Source: Prevotellaceae bacterium (GTDB lineage: Bacteria; Bacteroidota; Bacteroidia; Bacteroidales; Bacteroidaceae). Taken from it: DNA of 64,000 nucleotides. Positions within the stretch are counted from its first letter, which is position 1. Each line of letters starts with the position of its first letter. Below are positions 1 through 8,594 of this stretch, piece by piece. Where the stretch lies: positions 1-64,000 of the forward strand of contig JABZKU010000009.1 in NCBI GenBank assembly GCA_015257125.1, read 5' to 3'. Below the pieces are notes generated by a model. That model searched no databases, was not told where the DNA came from, and saw nothing but the letters and a program-made list of their open reading frames with translations. A program made the translations under genes and the position numbers.

Positions 1-136
1 TCAGAGTAAATAACTACATTTGCAGTTGTGCACTTTTGTTTGACAACGTACAATCAATCGGGGAACAAAAAAGAACAGTATATAAACATATCAAGGTTGA
101 CAGTTGGACAGGCACAAGAAAAACTTCAATTAAAAG
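1..136. other. Window edge, AT-rich DNA with no supported gene
   Basis: I see no convincing coding signal here. A short reading frame starting near base 28 overlaps the next gene in another frame and looks like a shadow. The base composition is AT-rich like the following cassette genes, so this is probably part of the same RHS-associated accessory region. Confidence 0.3.
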
Positions 137-463
137 ATGAAACAGAGGAAATATACGCTGACACTAATTATTCACAAAAGGCATGTAGAGACAGTGCAGT
201 CAGAGTTATTATCTTTAATGGGAAATACTTCTGTCGGTGAGATAGAGGTTGAACCATACTATAAGATAAAGAATCGCATAAAAATGACAATCGCATTTAC
301 TGCAGAATGGAACTTATTATTTAAAATTCTGTCTCATCTATTCTATACATGGCGAAGTACCTTTGATGATAATCTCGGAATTACAGACGCGATTAGCGTA
401 GACAATCGTTCTAAACTTAAAGGTCTTGAATGGGCAAATTTGATGGCAGAGGAGACTCCCTAA
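137..463 (+). CDS. Hypothetical protein, possible orphan immunity protein
   Basis: A 108-residue cytosolic protein with no signal peptide or membrane segment and no motif I recognise. It is AT-rich compared with the housekeeping genes of the window. It lies directly upstream of an RHS core fragment, the position in which immunity genes of RHS tip cassettes sit (core, toxin tip, immunity gene, next core). By that logic it could protect against a toxin tip encoded just outside the window. That role is inferred only from position. The start at 137 is the first ATG of the frame; the ribosome binding site is not obvious, as is usual in Bacteroidetes. Confidence 0.45.
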   Translation: MKQRKYTLTLIIHKRHVETVQSELLSLMGNTSVGEIEVEPYYKIKNRIKMTIAFTAEWNLLFKILSHLFYTWRSTFDDNLGITDAISVDNRSKLKGLEWANLMAEETP

Positions 464-548
464 CTCTTAAATCAGATAAAGGAGGTGAACCCTCTTCTCT
501 CATCAGTCGTGTTAAGCATTTGCTTCGCCATAACCTATTTCCCAGGTA

Positions 549-1167
549 ATCGATTGACGGAGCGGATGTACGAGGATGTTATTCAGCGGACCTATGACCA
601 GTTCATTGGGTGCGAACCTCGTTTATGAGCGCAATGAGTATGGTGAGCTTATTGGTTTCAAAGCAAACGAAGCAGAGACGAATGCACGCTTCACAAGTGA
701 GCACCGGTATGATAGTCTAGGCTTTGAGCTGGAGCCTCTCTTACCGGGAGGCGTTAGTCAGAGAGATCTCTTTGGGCTTGCTCCCTGGGGGGCAGGAGAA
801 AAAAGTTTTGATTTGTGGCAAAAAAAGCAAAGCAAAAAAAAAAACGGTTCAGAAACATATTGCTTCTGTCAAACGACATCTAAGAGCTGGTGGTGGTAAA
901 CATGAAATGTTTCCTGTTAGCATTGCCATGGATGCTAAACGCGTGGGTTTTACCCCGTCAGAATTAAGGAGTATGACGCTTAATACAGAGGATGTTGTGT
1001 TTCATTATCGCACCTATAGAGGCAAACATCACAAATCAACTGCCAGTTCTTTATTCCACCAAGATTTGATAGCACAACTTAAAGTCGCAAAAACAAAGAC
1101 AGAAGCTCTGAGAATAATAGAGGATATGCATGAGAAACATGTAGTAGGATATAAAAGTAAAAAATAG
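549..1167 (+). pseudogene. RHS core fragment fused to an unassigned C-terminal toxin tip, frameshifted
   Basis: The first part reads as a piece of an RHS repeat protein: RYDSLGFELE, LLPGGVSQ and then directly DLFGLAPWG, the junction at which RHS cores hand over to their variable toxin. In the related copy at 2.1-3.2 kb, about 300 residues lie between these two motifs, so this core has a large internal deletion. The tip (about 95 residues, ending at 1167) carries GGGKHEMFPV, GKHHKS and MHEKHVVG, rich in histidine, which suggests a metal-dependent nuclease, but I cannot assign a family. Core and tip are in different frames; the switch falls at an 11-A run (834-844). There is no N-terminal secretion part, so this is an orphan tip. 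The Imm22 gene starts 2 bases after its stop. Confidence 0.6.
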
Positions 1168-1169
1168 AT

Positions 1170-2057
1170 ATGGCGAAAATGCATTTTTGGGTTGGATGGT
1201 TTCCAACAGAGCAAGAATTCTTGCAATATGTGGGGTTGGGCAATGACCAATCTAACGATAGCTCGGCTGAGTTAAGCTCCTTCGCTAGGGAAGTAGGTGC
1301 AGACGAATTTGAGCCTGACTTTTGTATTGCAAAATATCTCAATGAATCCGATGATGTGGTAGAATTTGCTCGGTTTGTTCCTACTTCCACTGAAAACATT
1401 CTTGAAAAATGTATGAGTTTCGGGCTAAAAAAGGCGAATAGCCTATTGTGTTACAATTTGCGTGCAGGGATTTCTGATGGACAAGCAGAACATGCAGGTC
1501 TCCTAAACTATTTAGGTATACACCCATACTCAACTAGAGCAATTGAAAGCCGTTTCTCTACATCTGGAATGGAGTTCTCAACCTTCGTAGGTACAATTTC
1601 GCAAAGTGTAGAGGAGTTTATGGAGTATTTCAACCAAGATGATTATCTAAATGCGTTGGAGCAGTATCGGCAAGGTAAGACAAAAAAACGTCCAAACCCG
1701 AATCTTCGGTGTCAATTTTGTAAGGACGTGGGATTGGATTTCTATTATCCTCAACTTCTACGCATCGCCTTTTCGCAGGAGTTAAAGTTGGTAGATGCTG
1801 AAAGTCTTGTACAAGAAGTACTAACAGAGCCGATTTTTTATGATGTGCTGCCATATCATCTTAAAGATGCAAATATTAATATGGCTAATTGTGCTTTCTG
1901 TTACATTGCCAATGGGTTTAGAGAAAAAGATAAGGATCAACACATCTCTATTTATATGAGGAATTCCCCCACCCTAATCAAACGAAAGAAAAAAGATATT
2001 GATGAACTCGATAACTACAATGAACTCCAGTTTTTAGGAAATCTCGTTTGGGAATAA
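1170..2057 (+). CDS. Tandem Imm22-family immunity protein
   Basis: A 295-residue protein. Residues 2-60 carry the Imm22 pattern: HFWVGWFPTEQEFLQYV, then a Phe-rich stretch and EFEPDFCIAKY. A second, more diverged copy follows at about 135-205 (FVGTISQSVEEFMEYF, then VGLDFYYPQLLRIAF), and the spacer elements also repeat (LKKANSLLCY against LKDANINMANC, and a LGxx[PVW]-type ending). Imm22 proteins are immunity partners of bacterial polymorphic toxins. The gene begins 2 bases after the stop of the RHS toxin tip, so it most likely neutralises that tip. It is AT-rich and unlike the core genes in composition, consistent with transfer. The two-domain arrangement is longer than a single Imm22 (roughly 120 residues). 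Confidence 0.65.
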   Translation: MAKMHFWVGWFPTEQEFLQYVGLGNDQSNDSSAELSSFAREVGADEFEPDFCIAKYLNESDDVVEFARFVPTSTENILEKCMSFGLKKANSLLCYNLRAGISDGQAEHAGLLNYLGIHPYSTRAIESRFSTSGMEFSTFVGTISQSVEEFMEYFNQDDYLNALEQYRQGKTKKRPNPNLRCQFCKDVGLDFYYPQLLRIAFSQELKLVDAESLVQEVLTEPIFYDVLPYHLKDANINMANCAFCYIANGFREKDKDQHISIYMRNSPTLIKRKKKDIDELDNYNELQFLGNLVWE

Positions 2058-2107
2058 GCTCTAAATGTGGTAGCTTATGATCTAGAGAGTCTTTTTCAAA
2101 CTGCTTA

Positions 2108-3533
2108 TACAGTACGACAGTCTGGGGCTTTGAGTTGGAGCGTATGCTGCCTGGGGGTATCTCGCAGAGCTTTGCCTATGACAACATCGGCAGGCTTGTC
2201 GATAGCAAGACACGCCAGTCCACCAGGGTACGCAGAGAGCGTAGATACCACTGGGGGAAGGCTGACCTCCTACTAAAAACGGAGGATAGCCGTTATGGCA
2301 CTACTTTGTATGAGTATAGTCCTACGGGGCATCTGCAAAAGGCAACCTATGCCGATGGCACAGAAGAGTACCGCCCATCGGATTAAGGTGGGCAACCTCT
2401 TCAACGACCCTGACCGAAAGCTCCGTAAATACCTCCAAGGAGGGAAGATAGAGCAGTCGGGCGAGTGGCGTTTCAAGTACGACAAGGATGGACAACTCAT
2501 CGAGAAGTACAAAGGCTCGGGCAAATGGTGGGACAGCAAACGTGAGCGCTGGCAGTATGAGTGGAACCAGAACGGCACACTCAAGGCTGTAAAGTCGCCA
2601 CATAGGAAGCGCCCCGCACAGTTCACCTACGATGCCTTAGGGCGACGCATCTGCAAGTTCGCCAGCGAGTACACTCACTGGGTATGGAATGGCAATGTGC
2701 CACTGCACGAGTGGAACACGGGGCAGACGTGGAAGGACGACGGCTGGCAGTACTACGAGCTTGACCTGAGGACGTGGGTCTTTGAGGAGGAGAGCTTTGT
2801 GCCGATGGCACTCTTGCTCAATGGCAAGGCGTACAGCATCGTAACCGACCAGCCGGGTACGCCTACTGAGGCGTACAACGTCGAGGGAGAGGAGGTTTGG
2901 CGTCGCAGGCTGGATATGAATGGTAGGATACTCGAGGAGGTGTACGACAGGAATGTCCCCTACAGCGATCGTATCCGAATACCATTCCTCTTTCAAGGGC
3001 AATACTACGACCACGAGACGGAACTGGCATACAACCGCTTCCGATACTATGCACCTGAGCTCGGAAGATACATCTCCGAAGACCCGATACGATTTGATAG
3101 CGGAACGACTGCGTTGCATAGCTATGTCGAGGATACTACTGGCTGGATAGATATCTTTGGACTAGCAAAATCTCATTACAATGGGAAAAGAGGGGAAGCA
3201 AGAGCTAAGCATGATTTGGAGCGAAGTGGATTCAAACACATTCGAGATCAAGTAGTAATGATGGTAAACGGAAAAAGAATCATTGCGGATTTTGTCGCAG
3301 AAGACGGGCATGGTAAAGTGCATGTGTTTGAAGTGAAATTTGGTAGTGGCCGACTAACTGAGAATCAGAAAAGTAGCCAAGCATATCGACGAGGGCGAAA
3401 TGCTCATGCCAATACAAGTAAAAGTGGTGGAGGTGCTATCAAAACATCCGTAAGAGGTCAAGGTCGAGGATTTACAGAAGTAGGCAAAAACCATTCTACA
3501 ATAGCAGAGTTTCACATCCTAAGATACTCCTAA
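2108..3533 (+). pseudogene. RHS core fragment with PD-(D/E)XK nuclease-like toxin tip, frameshifted
   Basis: This RHS core fragment has typical YD-type elements (FAYDNIGRLV, FTYDALGRRI, FKYDKDGQLI) and the hallmark end NRFRYYAPELGRYISEDPI followed by WIDIFGLA. After that junction the tip (about 120 residues) reads GEARAKHDLERSGF, then IIADFVAEDGHG and HVFEVKFGSG, matching the D...ExK layout of the PD-(D/E)XK nuclease fold; that fold call is by motif only. The core is interrupted by an apparent one-base T insertion near 2386, which ends one frame at YRPSD and moves the rest into another, and by an extra G near 2125. The second half is an intact frame of about 410 residues from 2295. No signal peptide or N-terminal secretion module is present. 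Confidence 0.65.
2896..3165 (+). repeat. RHS core-end direct repeat, copy 1 (copy 2 at 4246-4510)
   Basis: The same roughly 265-base RHS core end occurs here and at 4246-4510 in the same orientation with scattered substitutions and one-base length changes. The repeats flank the PD-(D/E)XK tip and its putative immunity gene, so homologous recombination between them could delete or swap that cassette. Confidence 0.75.
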
Positions 3534-3554
3534 TATTAAGTATAATAGTAAGCA

Positions 3555-4238
3555 ATGAGAAGTACAGTTATCGAGAGTTTGGTAAAGAAACTCTTCAATA
3601 CATATATAAATGAAAGCGAAACATTGAGAGGTGTTTATCATTTTTCAACTATTTGCAAAGATCTAGGAGGGGTAAAAACTCGTATTACTGGACTTTTTCC
3701 AATAGGATTCTCAGAAGATGAAGCAATCAGGCTTAAGTACCTAAGAGGAAAAATGAAAAGAGTAGGTGCAGTGGCAACGATATTCCCCGAGCTAGAAATA
3801 AAAGAAGGGATTCTAGCAGACTGCATTCGACTGTTTAATTTAAATAGTCCCTCTGATCCCTATGTATTTAGACTGTATTCTTCTTCTCTGCTCCGAAAAC
3901 GCTTGTTTAGGGATGGGGCTATTTCTATTTACTCCTCTAAGGAAGAACTGGAATCTGCTGTTTTAGAGGTTATTTGTGCTATTGAGGAGTATTTTATACG
4001 TCCTCAATGTATGATTTATAATATGAATGTGGATTTGCTGGAGTATATTGATAAGAATCACTCATTTTTCACATACCCATTTCTTTCAAAACTTATCATT
4101 TATCTGAGACACACTAAGAGTAGAGATGAAAATGAGCTGTACTCTCTAGCAGAAAAGCGCTTTTCAGACTATAAGTATAGAACTCAAATAATAAGGCTAG
4201 CTCTGACCGAGTCTATTCATAGAGTCATATGTGACTAG
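3555..4238 (+). CDS. Hypothetical protein, putative immunity to the PD-(D/E)XK tip
   Basis: A 227-residue, probably cytosolic and largely helical protein without a motif I recognise. It starts 21 bases after the stop of the PD-(D/E)XK-like RHS tip and is followed within 8 bases by another RHS core fragment, so it occupies the immunity-gene slot of a tip cassette. Its AT-rich composition matches the tip rather than the RHS core around it, as expected for a toxin/immunity module that moves as a unit. The function is inferred from position alone; a transcriptional or unrelated role cannot be excluded. Confidence 0.5.
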   Translation: MRSTVIESLVKKLFNTYINESETLRGVYHFSTICKDLGGVKTRITGLFPIGFSEDEAIRLKYLRGKMKRVGAVATIFPELEIKEGILADCIRLFNLNSPSDPYVFRLYSSSLLRKRLFRDGAISIYSSKEELESAVLEVICAIEEYFIRPQCMIYNMNVDLLEYIDKNHSFFTYPFLSKLIIYLRHTKSRDENELYSLAEKRFSDYKYRTQIIRLALTESIHRVICD

Positions 4239-4245
4239 TATCAGT

Positions 4246-4545
4246 TTGGCGTCGCAGGCTGGATATGAATGGTAAGATACTCGAGGAGGTGTACAATAGG
4301 AATGCCCCTACAGCGATCGTATCCGAATACCATTCCTCTTTCAAGGGCAATACTACGACCACGAGACGGAACTCGCATACAACAGATTCCGATACGATAC
4401 ACCTGAGCTCGGAAGATACATCTCCGAAGACCCGATACGATTTGCTAGTGGAACGTTAGCACTGCATAACTATGTAGAAGATAGCAATAGCTGGCTGGAC
4501 GTGTTGGGGTTAATATATAAGAGTAAAAAACAGGTGAGGGTGTAA
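4246..4545 (+). pseudogene. Third RHS core fragment, toxin tip lost
   Basis: This segment is a near-copy of 2896-3165: it starts with WRRRLDMNG, runs through YYDHETELAYNRFRY and LGRYISEDPI, and ends at SWLDVLGL. Relative to the earlier copy it has lost one base near 4303 (a CCCC run shortened), which breaks the frame. After the usual core/tip junction only 11 residues follow before a stop at 4543-4545, so no toxin tip remains. Two copies of the same core end flanking a tip/immunity pair is the arrangement expected from recombination between RHS genes that deposits displaced tips as orphans. Confidence 0.65.
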
Positions 4546-5100
4546 ATTCTAGCGTCACGGTATTCTCAAGGCAGAAGTTTAGCTCATGGCTGTATGCGTC
4601 TCTTTTCTTTATCCCCGTCTTGTCTCTCTTATATTATAAGTACTTCCGAAAATGTCGTTGGAGGCCGTTTATTAAGAGCTATAGCCATAAATCATCTCGA
4701 GAGAAGTTTGTTGGGAAAATCATATTTTGGAGTTATATGGCAGGAACCTGGGGGAGCTTCATTCTCTGCTTGTACTTCTTCAATCATTAGAAAGATCTTG
4801 AAGGAGCCATCGAGACTACAAGTATCCTTGGGACAGTATTTCGGGGCTCGTTTACTTTCAATATGTAAGATGATTGTATTACCTTTGTATTCCTCTTGTA
4901 GATACTTGTGGTGATACAATCCCCAAGCATGATATAGAAAACTGCTGTGCATAGCTACATATTGGTTGGTGCTAATTCAAATATACAATTTGTTCCGCGG
5001 TTTTCCTCTTTTTAGAACCCCATCACTCCAGATGTCGGATGAACCTTTTTTTTTTGCAACATTTCCCCACGAAGACGGCAGCGACTCCAAAATAATTTAT
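4546..5100. other. Spacer between RHS cassettes and murG, with an IS remnant
   Basis: About 550 bases with no intact gene. It contains the probable ISL3-type transposase fragment on the minus strand listed separately. The rest shows no coding signal. The right end is the murG promoter region, where composition changes from AT-rich accessory DNA to GC-rich core genes. Confidence 0.5.
4692..4952 (-). pseudogene. Probable ISL3-family transposase N-terminal remnant
   Basis: An 86-residue frame starting SFLYHAWGLYHHKYL, then EEYKGNTIILHI and a CP pair. This resembles the N-terminus of ISL3-family transposases, which begin with a short motif of this type before a zinc-binding Cys cluster. The similarity stops after about 40 residues, the second Cys pair is missing and the catalytic part of the transposase is absent, so only debris remains. 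The call rests on pattern memory, not on a search. It could instead be a chance frame. Confidence 0.4.
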
Positions 5101-5108
5101 TATTTTTG
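5101..5108 (+). promoter_or_regulatory. Promoter -7 box of the murG operon
   Basis: TATTTTTG matches the Bacteroidetes -7 consensus TAnnTTTG and lies 63 bases before the murG start. It implies that murG-murC-ftsQ-ftsA-ftsZ-yqeY can be transcribed without read-through from upstream, which matters because the usual upstream dcw genes are not adjacent here. Confidence 0.6.
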
Positions 5109-5171
5109 CTCGTATAATCGCCGGTGGGCTTAGACAGTACGTCTTTGTCCACATTAAATGCATACGTAAAT

Positions 5172-6296
5172 ATGAAGACACTCCGAGTCATCATCAGCGG
5201 CGGCGGAACAGGCGGACACATTTTCCCCGCCATCGCCATCGCCAACGAGGTGCGCAGCAAACGGCCTGACGCAGAGATCCTTTTTGTGGGCGCTGAAGGC
5301 CGCATGGAGATGCAACGCGTGCCGGCAGCCGGCTACCGCATCGAAGGTTTACCCGTCGCCGGTTTCGACCGCAAACGCTTGTGGCGCAACTTCGGCGTCT
5401 TGATTCGTCTGTGGCGCTCGCAACGAAAGGCACAACGCATCATTAAGGAATTTCAACCTCAGGTGGCGGTCGGAGTGGGCGGATATGCCAGCGGTCCCAC
5501 CTTGAACGTGTGCGGCAAAATGGGCATCCCCACTTTGTTGCAAGAACAAAACTCGTATGCGGGCGTGACCAACAAACTCTTGGCGAAGCGCGCGCAGCGC
5601 ATCTGCGTGGCCTACGACAAGATGGAGCGCTTCTTCCCCGCCGATCGTATCCTGCTCACCGGTAACCCGGTGCGACAGAACCTGCTCCACTCCACCCTCT
5701 CGCAGGCCGAAGCACGCCGGGCGCTCGGTTTGCGTCCCGATGTGAAAACCATTCTCGTTATCGGCGGTAGCCTTGGCGCCCGAACGCTCAACGAGAGTGT
5801 GCTCAGCGAGCGCTCGCTCCTCGAAGCCCACCCCGAAGTGCAAGTGCTTTGGCAAACGGGCAGCTATTATAAAGAGGCCATCGCCGAAAGCCTCAAGACG
5901 GAGGGACATCCCGACAACCTCGTGGTGACCGACTTCATCACGGACATGAGTGCGGCCTACACGGCGGCGGATCTCGTGATCAGCCGAGCCGGTGCTTCGA
6001 GCATCAGCGAATTGGCGCTGTTGGGAAAACCTTCCATTCTCGTCCCTTCGCCCAATGTGGCCGAAGACCATCAGACACACAATGCCTTGGCACTCGTCGA
6101 GAAAGACGCCGCACTCTATGTGAAAGACAGTGAGGCGTACGACGAACTGATGCCCCTGGCGCTGAAAACGGTGGGCGACGAAGCACAACTAGAAAAACTC
6201 TCGCACAACGTGCGACAACTGGCGCATCCTGATGCAGCTTCGCGCATTGCCGATGAGGTGATCCGCTTGGCCGAAGCAGCGCAAGGCGCCCAATAA
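5172..6296 (+). CDS. murG: UDP-GlcNAc transferase MurG
   Basis: MurG adds N-acetylglucosamine from UDP-GlcNAc to lipid I on the inner face of the membrane, making lipid II. The 374-residue protein starts MKTLRVIISGGGTGGH, containing the family's first glycine-rich loop, and has GVGGYASGP, QEQNSYAGVTN (the conserved QEQN), GGSLGA (second G loop) and the donor-site region SRAGASSISEL followed by HQTHNA. The ATG at 5172 is chosen because the longer frame from 5124 adds residues not seen in the family. It is the first gene of the operon, 25 bases before murC. murD/ftsW, which usually precede it in Bacteroidetes, are not adjacent in this window. Confidence 0.95.
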   Translation: MKTLRVIISGGGTGGHIFPAIAIANEVRSKRPDAEILFVGAEGRMEMQRVPAAGYRIEGLPVAGFDRKRLWRNFGVLIRLWRSQRKAQRIIKEFQPQVAVGVGGYASGPTLNVCGKMGIPTLLQEQNSYAGVTNKLLAKRAQRICVAYDKMERFFPADRILLTGNPVRQNLLHSTLSQAEARRALGLRPDVKTILVIGGSLGARTLNESVLSERSLLEAHPEVQVLWQTGSYYKEAIAESLKTEGHPDNLVVTDFITDMSAAYTAADLVISRAGASSISELALLGKPSILVPSPNVAEDHQTHNALALVEKDAALYVKDSEAYDELMPLALKTVGDEAQLEKLSHNVRQLAHPDAASRIADEVIRLAEAAQGAQ

Positions 6297-6321
6297 CCCT
6301 TATTCTCCGCAACTGATTGCA

Positions 6322-7704
6322 ATGCAATATACTTCCGTTTTCTTCCTCGGTGCCGGCGGCATCGGCATGAGCGCTCTCGAACGCTACTTCAAACAACTCG
6401 GCTGCTTCGTGGCCGGCTACGATCGCACCCGCTCCAATCTGACCGACGCACTCGGCGAAGAAGGGATTGCACTCCACTTTGAAGACGACCCCGAACTCAT
6501 CCCCGCAGCCTGTCGTGACCCGAAAAACACACTCGTGGTCTATACGCCGGCCATCCCCGCCGACAACCGCGAATTGCAGTGGTTGCGCGAGGGCGGATTC
6601 GAGATTCAAAAACGCGCACAGGTACTCGGCACGCTCACAAAGACCAAGAAGGGACTTTGCGTGGCGGGAACGCACGGCAAAACGTCGACTTCGGCCATCA
6701 CCGCGCACCTGTTGCACGAGAGCACGGTGGATTGCAACGCGTTCTTGGGCGGCATCACAAAAAACTACGGCACGAACTACATCCTCGCGCCCGAAAGTGA
6801 TTTTGTTGTCATCGAGGCAGACGAGTTCGATCGCTCTTTCCACCACTTGCGTCCTTATGCCACAGTGATCACCTCGGCCGATGCCGACCACTTGGACATC
6901 TACGGCACAGAAGAGGCCTATCTCGAAAGTTTTTCGCACTACACCTCGCTCATTCAACCGGGCGGAGCGCTCATCACACACCGCGGTTTGCGCTTCACCG
7001 AGCGTTTGCAACCGGGAGTGCGCCGCTATGACTACGCGCGCACCGAAGGCGACTTCCATGCGGAGAACATTCGCATCGGCGGCGGGCGCATTGTCTTTGA
7101 TTTGGTGTCGCCTTTGGGCAACATCAGCGACATCGAACTCGGCGCACCGGTGAGCATCAACATCGACAACGGCATTGCAGCCTGCGCTTTGGCGCAAATT
7201 GCCGGGGCTTCGGCCGAAGAGATTCGAGAAGGCATGCGCACCTATGCCGGTGTAGATCGCCGCTTCGATTTCAAAATCAAGAACGACCGCTGCGTTTTCC
7301 TCAGTGACTACGCTCATCACCCCGCAGAAATCAAACAAAGCATTCAGTCCTTGCGCGAAGTCTTCGACGGCCGCAAGATTTCAGCCATCTTCCAACCCCA
7401 CCTCTACACCCGCACGCGCGATTTCTATGGTGACTTTGCCGAAGCGCTCTCCTTGCTCGACGAAGTGATTCTGCTTGACATCTACCCTGCGCGCGAACTG
7501 CCGATTGAGGGGGTGACTTCACAACTTATCTACGACCGCTTGCGTCCCGACATGCAACGTCGAATGGCGCACCTCCAAGATTTGCCTAAAATCGCCGAAG
7601 AAGAAGACTTCGACGTCCTGGTGGTGCTCGGTGCCGGCGACGCAGACACCTATTGTCCCCAAATCGCAGATATCCTTCGGGCGAAATATCAGATAGAAGC
7701 CTAA
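6322..7704 (+). CDS. murC: UDP-N-acetylmuramate--L-alanine ligase MurC
   Basis: MurC is the ATP-dependent ligase that attaches L-alanine to UDP-MurNAc, the first amino acid of the peptidoglycan stem. The 460-residue protein shows the N-terminal dinucleotide-like loop FFLGAGGIGMSAL, the Mur-ligase P-loop GTHGKTST (near residues 116-123), the central EADEFDRSF segment, and DYAHHP in the C-terminal domain with QPHLYTRT. Length is normal for the family. It lies between murG and ftsQ, the standard dcw order. Confidence 0.95.
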   Translation: MQYTSVFFLGAGGIGMSALERYFKQLGCFVAGYDRTRSNLTDALGEEGIALHFEDDPELIPAACRDPKNTLVVYTPAIPADNRELQWLREGGFEIQKRAQVLGTLTKTKKGLCVAGTHGKTSTSAITAHLLHESTVDCNAFLGGITKNYGTNYILAPESDFVVIEADEFDRSFHHLRPYATVITSADADHLDIYGTEEAYLESFSHYTSLIQPGGALITHRGLRFTERLQPGVRRYDYARTEGDFHAENIRIGGGRIVFDLVSPLGNISDIELGAPVSINIDNGIAACALAQIAGASAEEIREGMRTYAGVDRRFDFKIKNDRCVFLSDYAHHPAEIKQSIQSLREVFDGRKISAIFQPHLYTRTRDFYGDFAEALSLLDEVILLDIYPARELPIEGVTSQLIYDRLRPDMQRRMAHLQDLPKIAEEEDFDVLVVLGAGDADTYCPQIADILRAKYQIEA

Positions 7705-7845
7705 ATTGCTTTCGCTCGACTGAGGCCTTTCGTGTTCGCAGCGCACCACCGCAGCACGACAAATGCCCACTCCGCGCTGCCGATCCACAACACGCATTGT
7801 TTTCCTCGTTCGTTCCTCGGTCTCTCCACCTACAGTGCCCCCGCT

Positions 7846-8571
7846 ATGCGCACGCTACTCAAACTTATTCTGCTGTTTTTGGCAGTTGCTTACCTGATTT
7901 TCGCCACAGTGACCTTCTTGTGGCGAAAAGATGACACACCGTGCCGCACGGTGAGCATTGTCATTGCCGACAGCGCGCAAGCCACACTCATCACACGCGA
8001 TGCGGTGGAGAAAATGCTACACAAATCGGGGCACTACCCTGTGGGGCAAAGCATGAAAGACATCAATTTGCTGGATTTGGAACAGCAAATCAAGAAAAAT
8101 CCCTACATTAGCGAAGTCCTTTGCGTGAAAACACCGGGAAATTGTGTGCGCATTCACGTGTCACAACGACTCCCCTTGCTCCGCATTATGAATGAAAAGG
8201 GCGAAGACTACTATGTAGACAACAAAGGAGTGCGCATGTTAGCCAAAGGTTATGAAGCCGATGTGGCCATCATCACCGGACAGGCTGACGAACTCTACGT
8301 GCGGAGACATCTTTTGCAGTTGGGGATGATCATGCACGACGACGAATTTTGGAACAGCCAAATCGAACAAATCAATGTTTTGCCCAACGGCAATGTAGAT
8401 TTGGTGATGCGCGTCGGGAACCCCTTGGTACATTTAGGCACACCCGACAAACTCAACCGCAAACTGCGCAACCTGCGCGCCTTTTACGAAAAAGTGCTTC
8501 CCAAAGTAGGATGGCACAAATACAGAGAAATCTCCGTCGCCTACGAAAATCAGGTGATCGGTATTAAATAA
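7846..8571 (+). CDS. ftsQ: Cell division protein FtsQ
   Basis: A 241-residue bitopic membrane protein: a short cytoplasmic start (MRTLLK), one membrane helix at about residues 5-25 (ILLFLAVAYLIFATVTFLW), then a periplasmic POTRA-like region and beta domain (RLPLLRIMNEKGEDYYVDNKG is the typical FtsQ/DivIB segment). FtsQ links early cytoplasmic and late periplasmic divisome parts. I chose the ATG at 7846 because the in-frame extension back to 7732 would put 38 non-family residues before the membrane helix. Sequence identity to other FtsQ proteins is usually low; the position between murC and ftsA supports the call. Confidence 0.88.
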   Translation: MRTLLKLILLFLAVAYLIFATVTFLWRKDDTPCRTVSIVIADSAQATLITRDAVEKMLHKSGHYPVGQSMKDINLLDLEQQIKKNPYISEVLCVKTPGNCVRIHVSQRLPLLRIMNEKGEDYYVDNKGVRMLAKGYEADVAIITGQADELYVRRHLLQLGMIMHDDEFWNSQIEQINVLPNGNVDLVMRVGNPLVHLGTPDKLNRKLRNLRAFYEKVLPKVGWHKYREISVAYENQVIGIK

Positions 8572-8594
8572 CGCTTTCAAAGATCCTCCCTTAT

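Noticed and set aside
479..489. A strong Shine-Dalgarno-like AAAGGAGGTGA
   Set aside because: No start codon of a supported gene follows at the right distance, and Bacteroidetes rarely use such sites.
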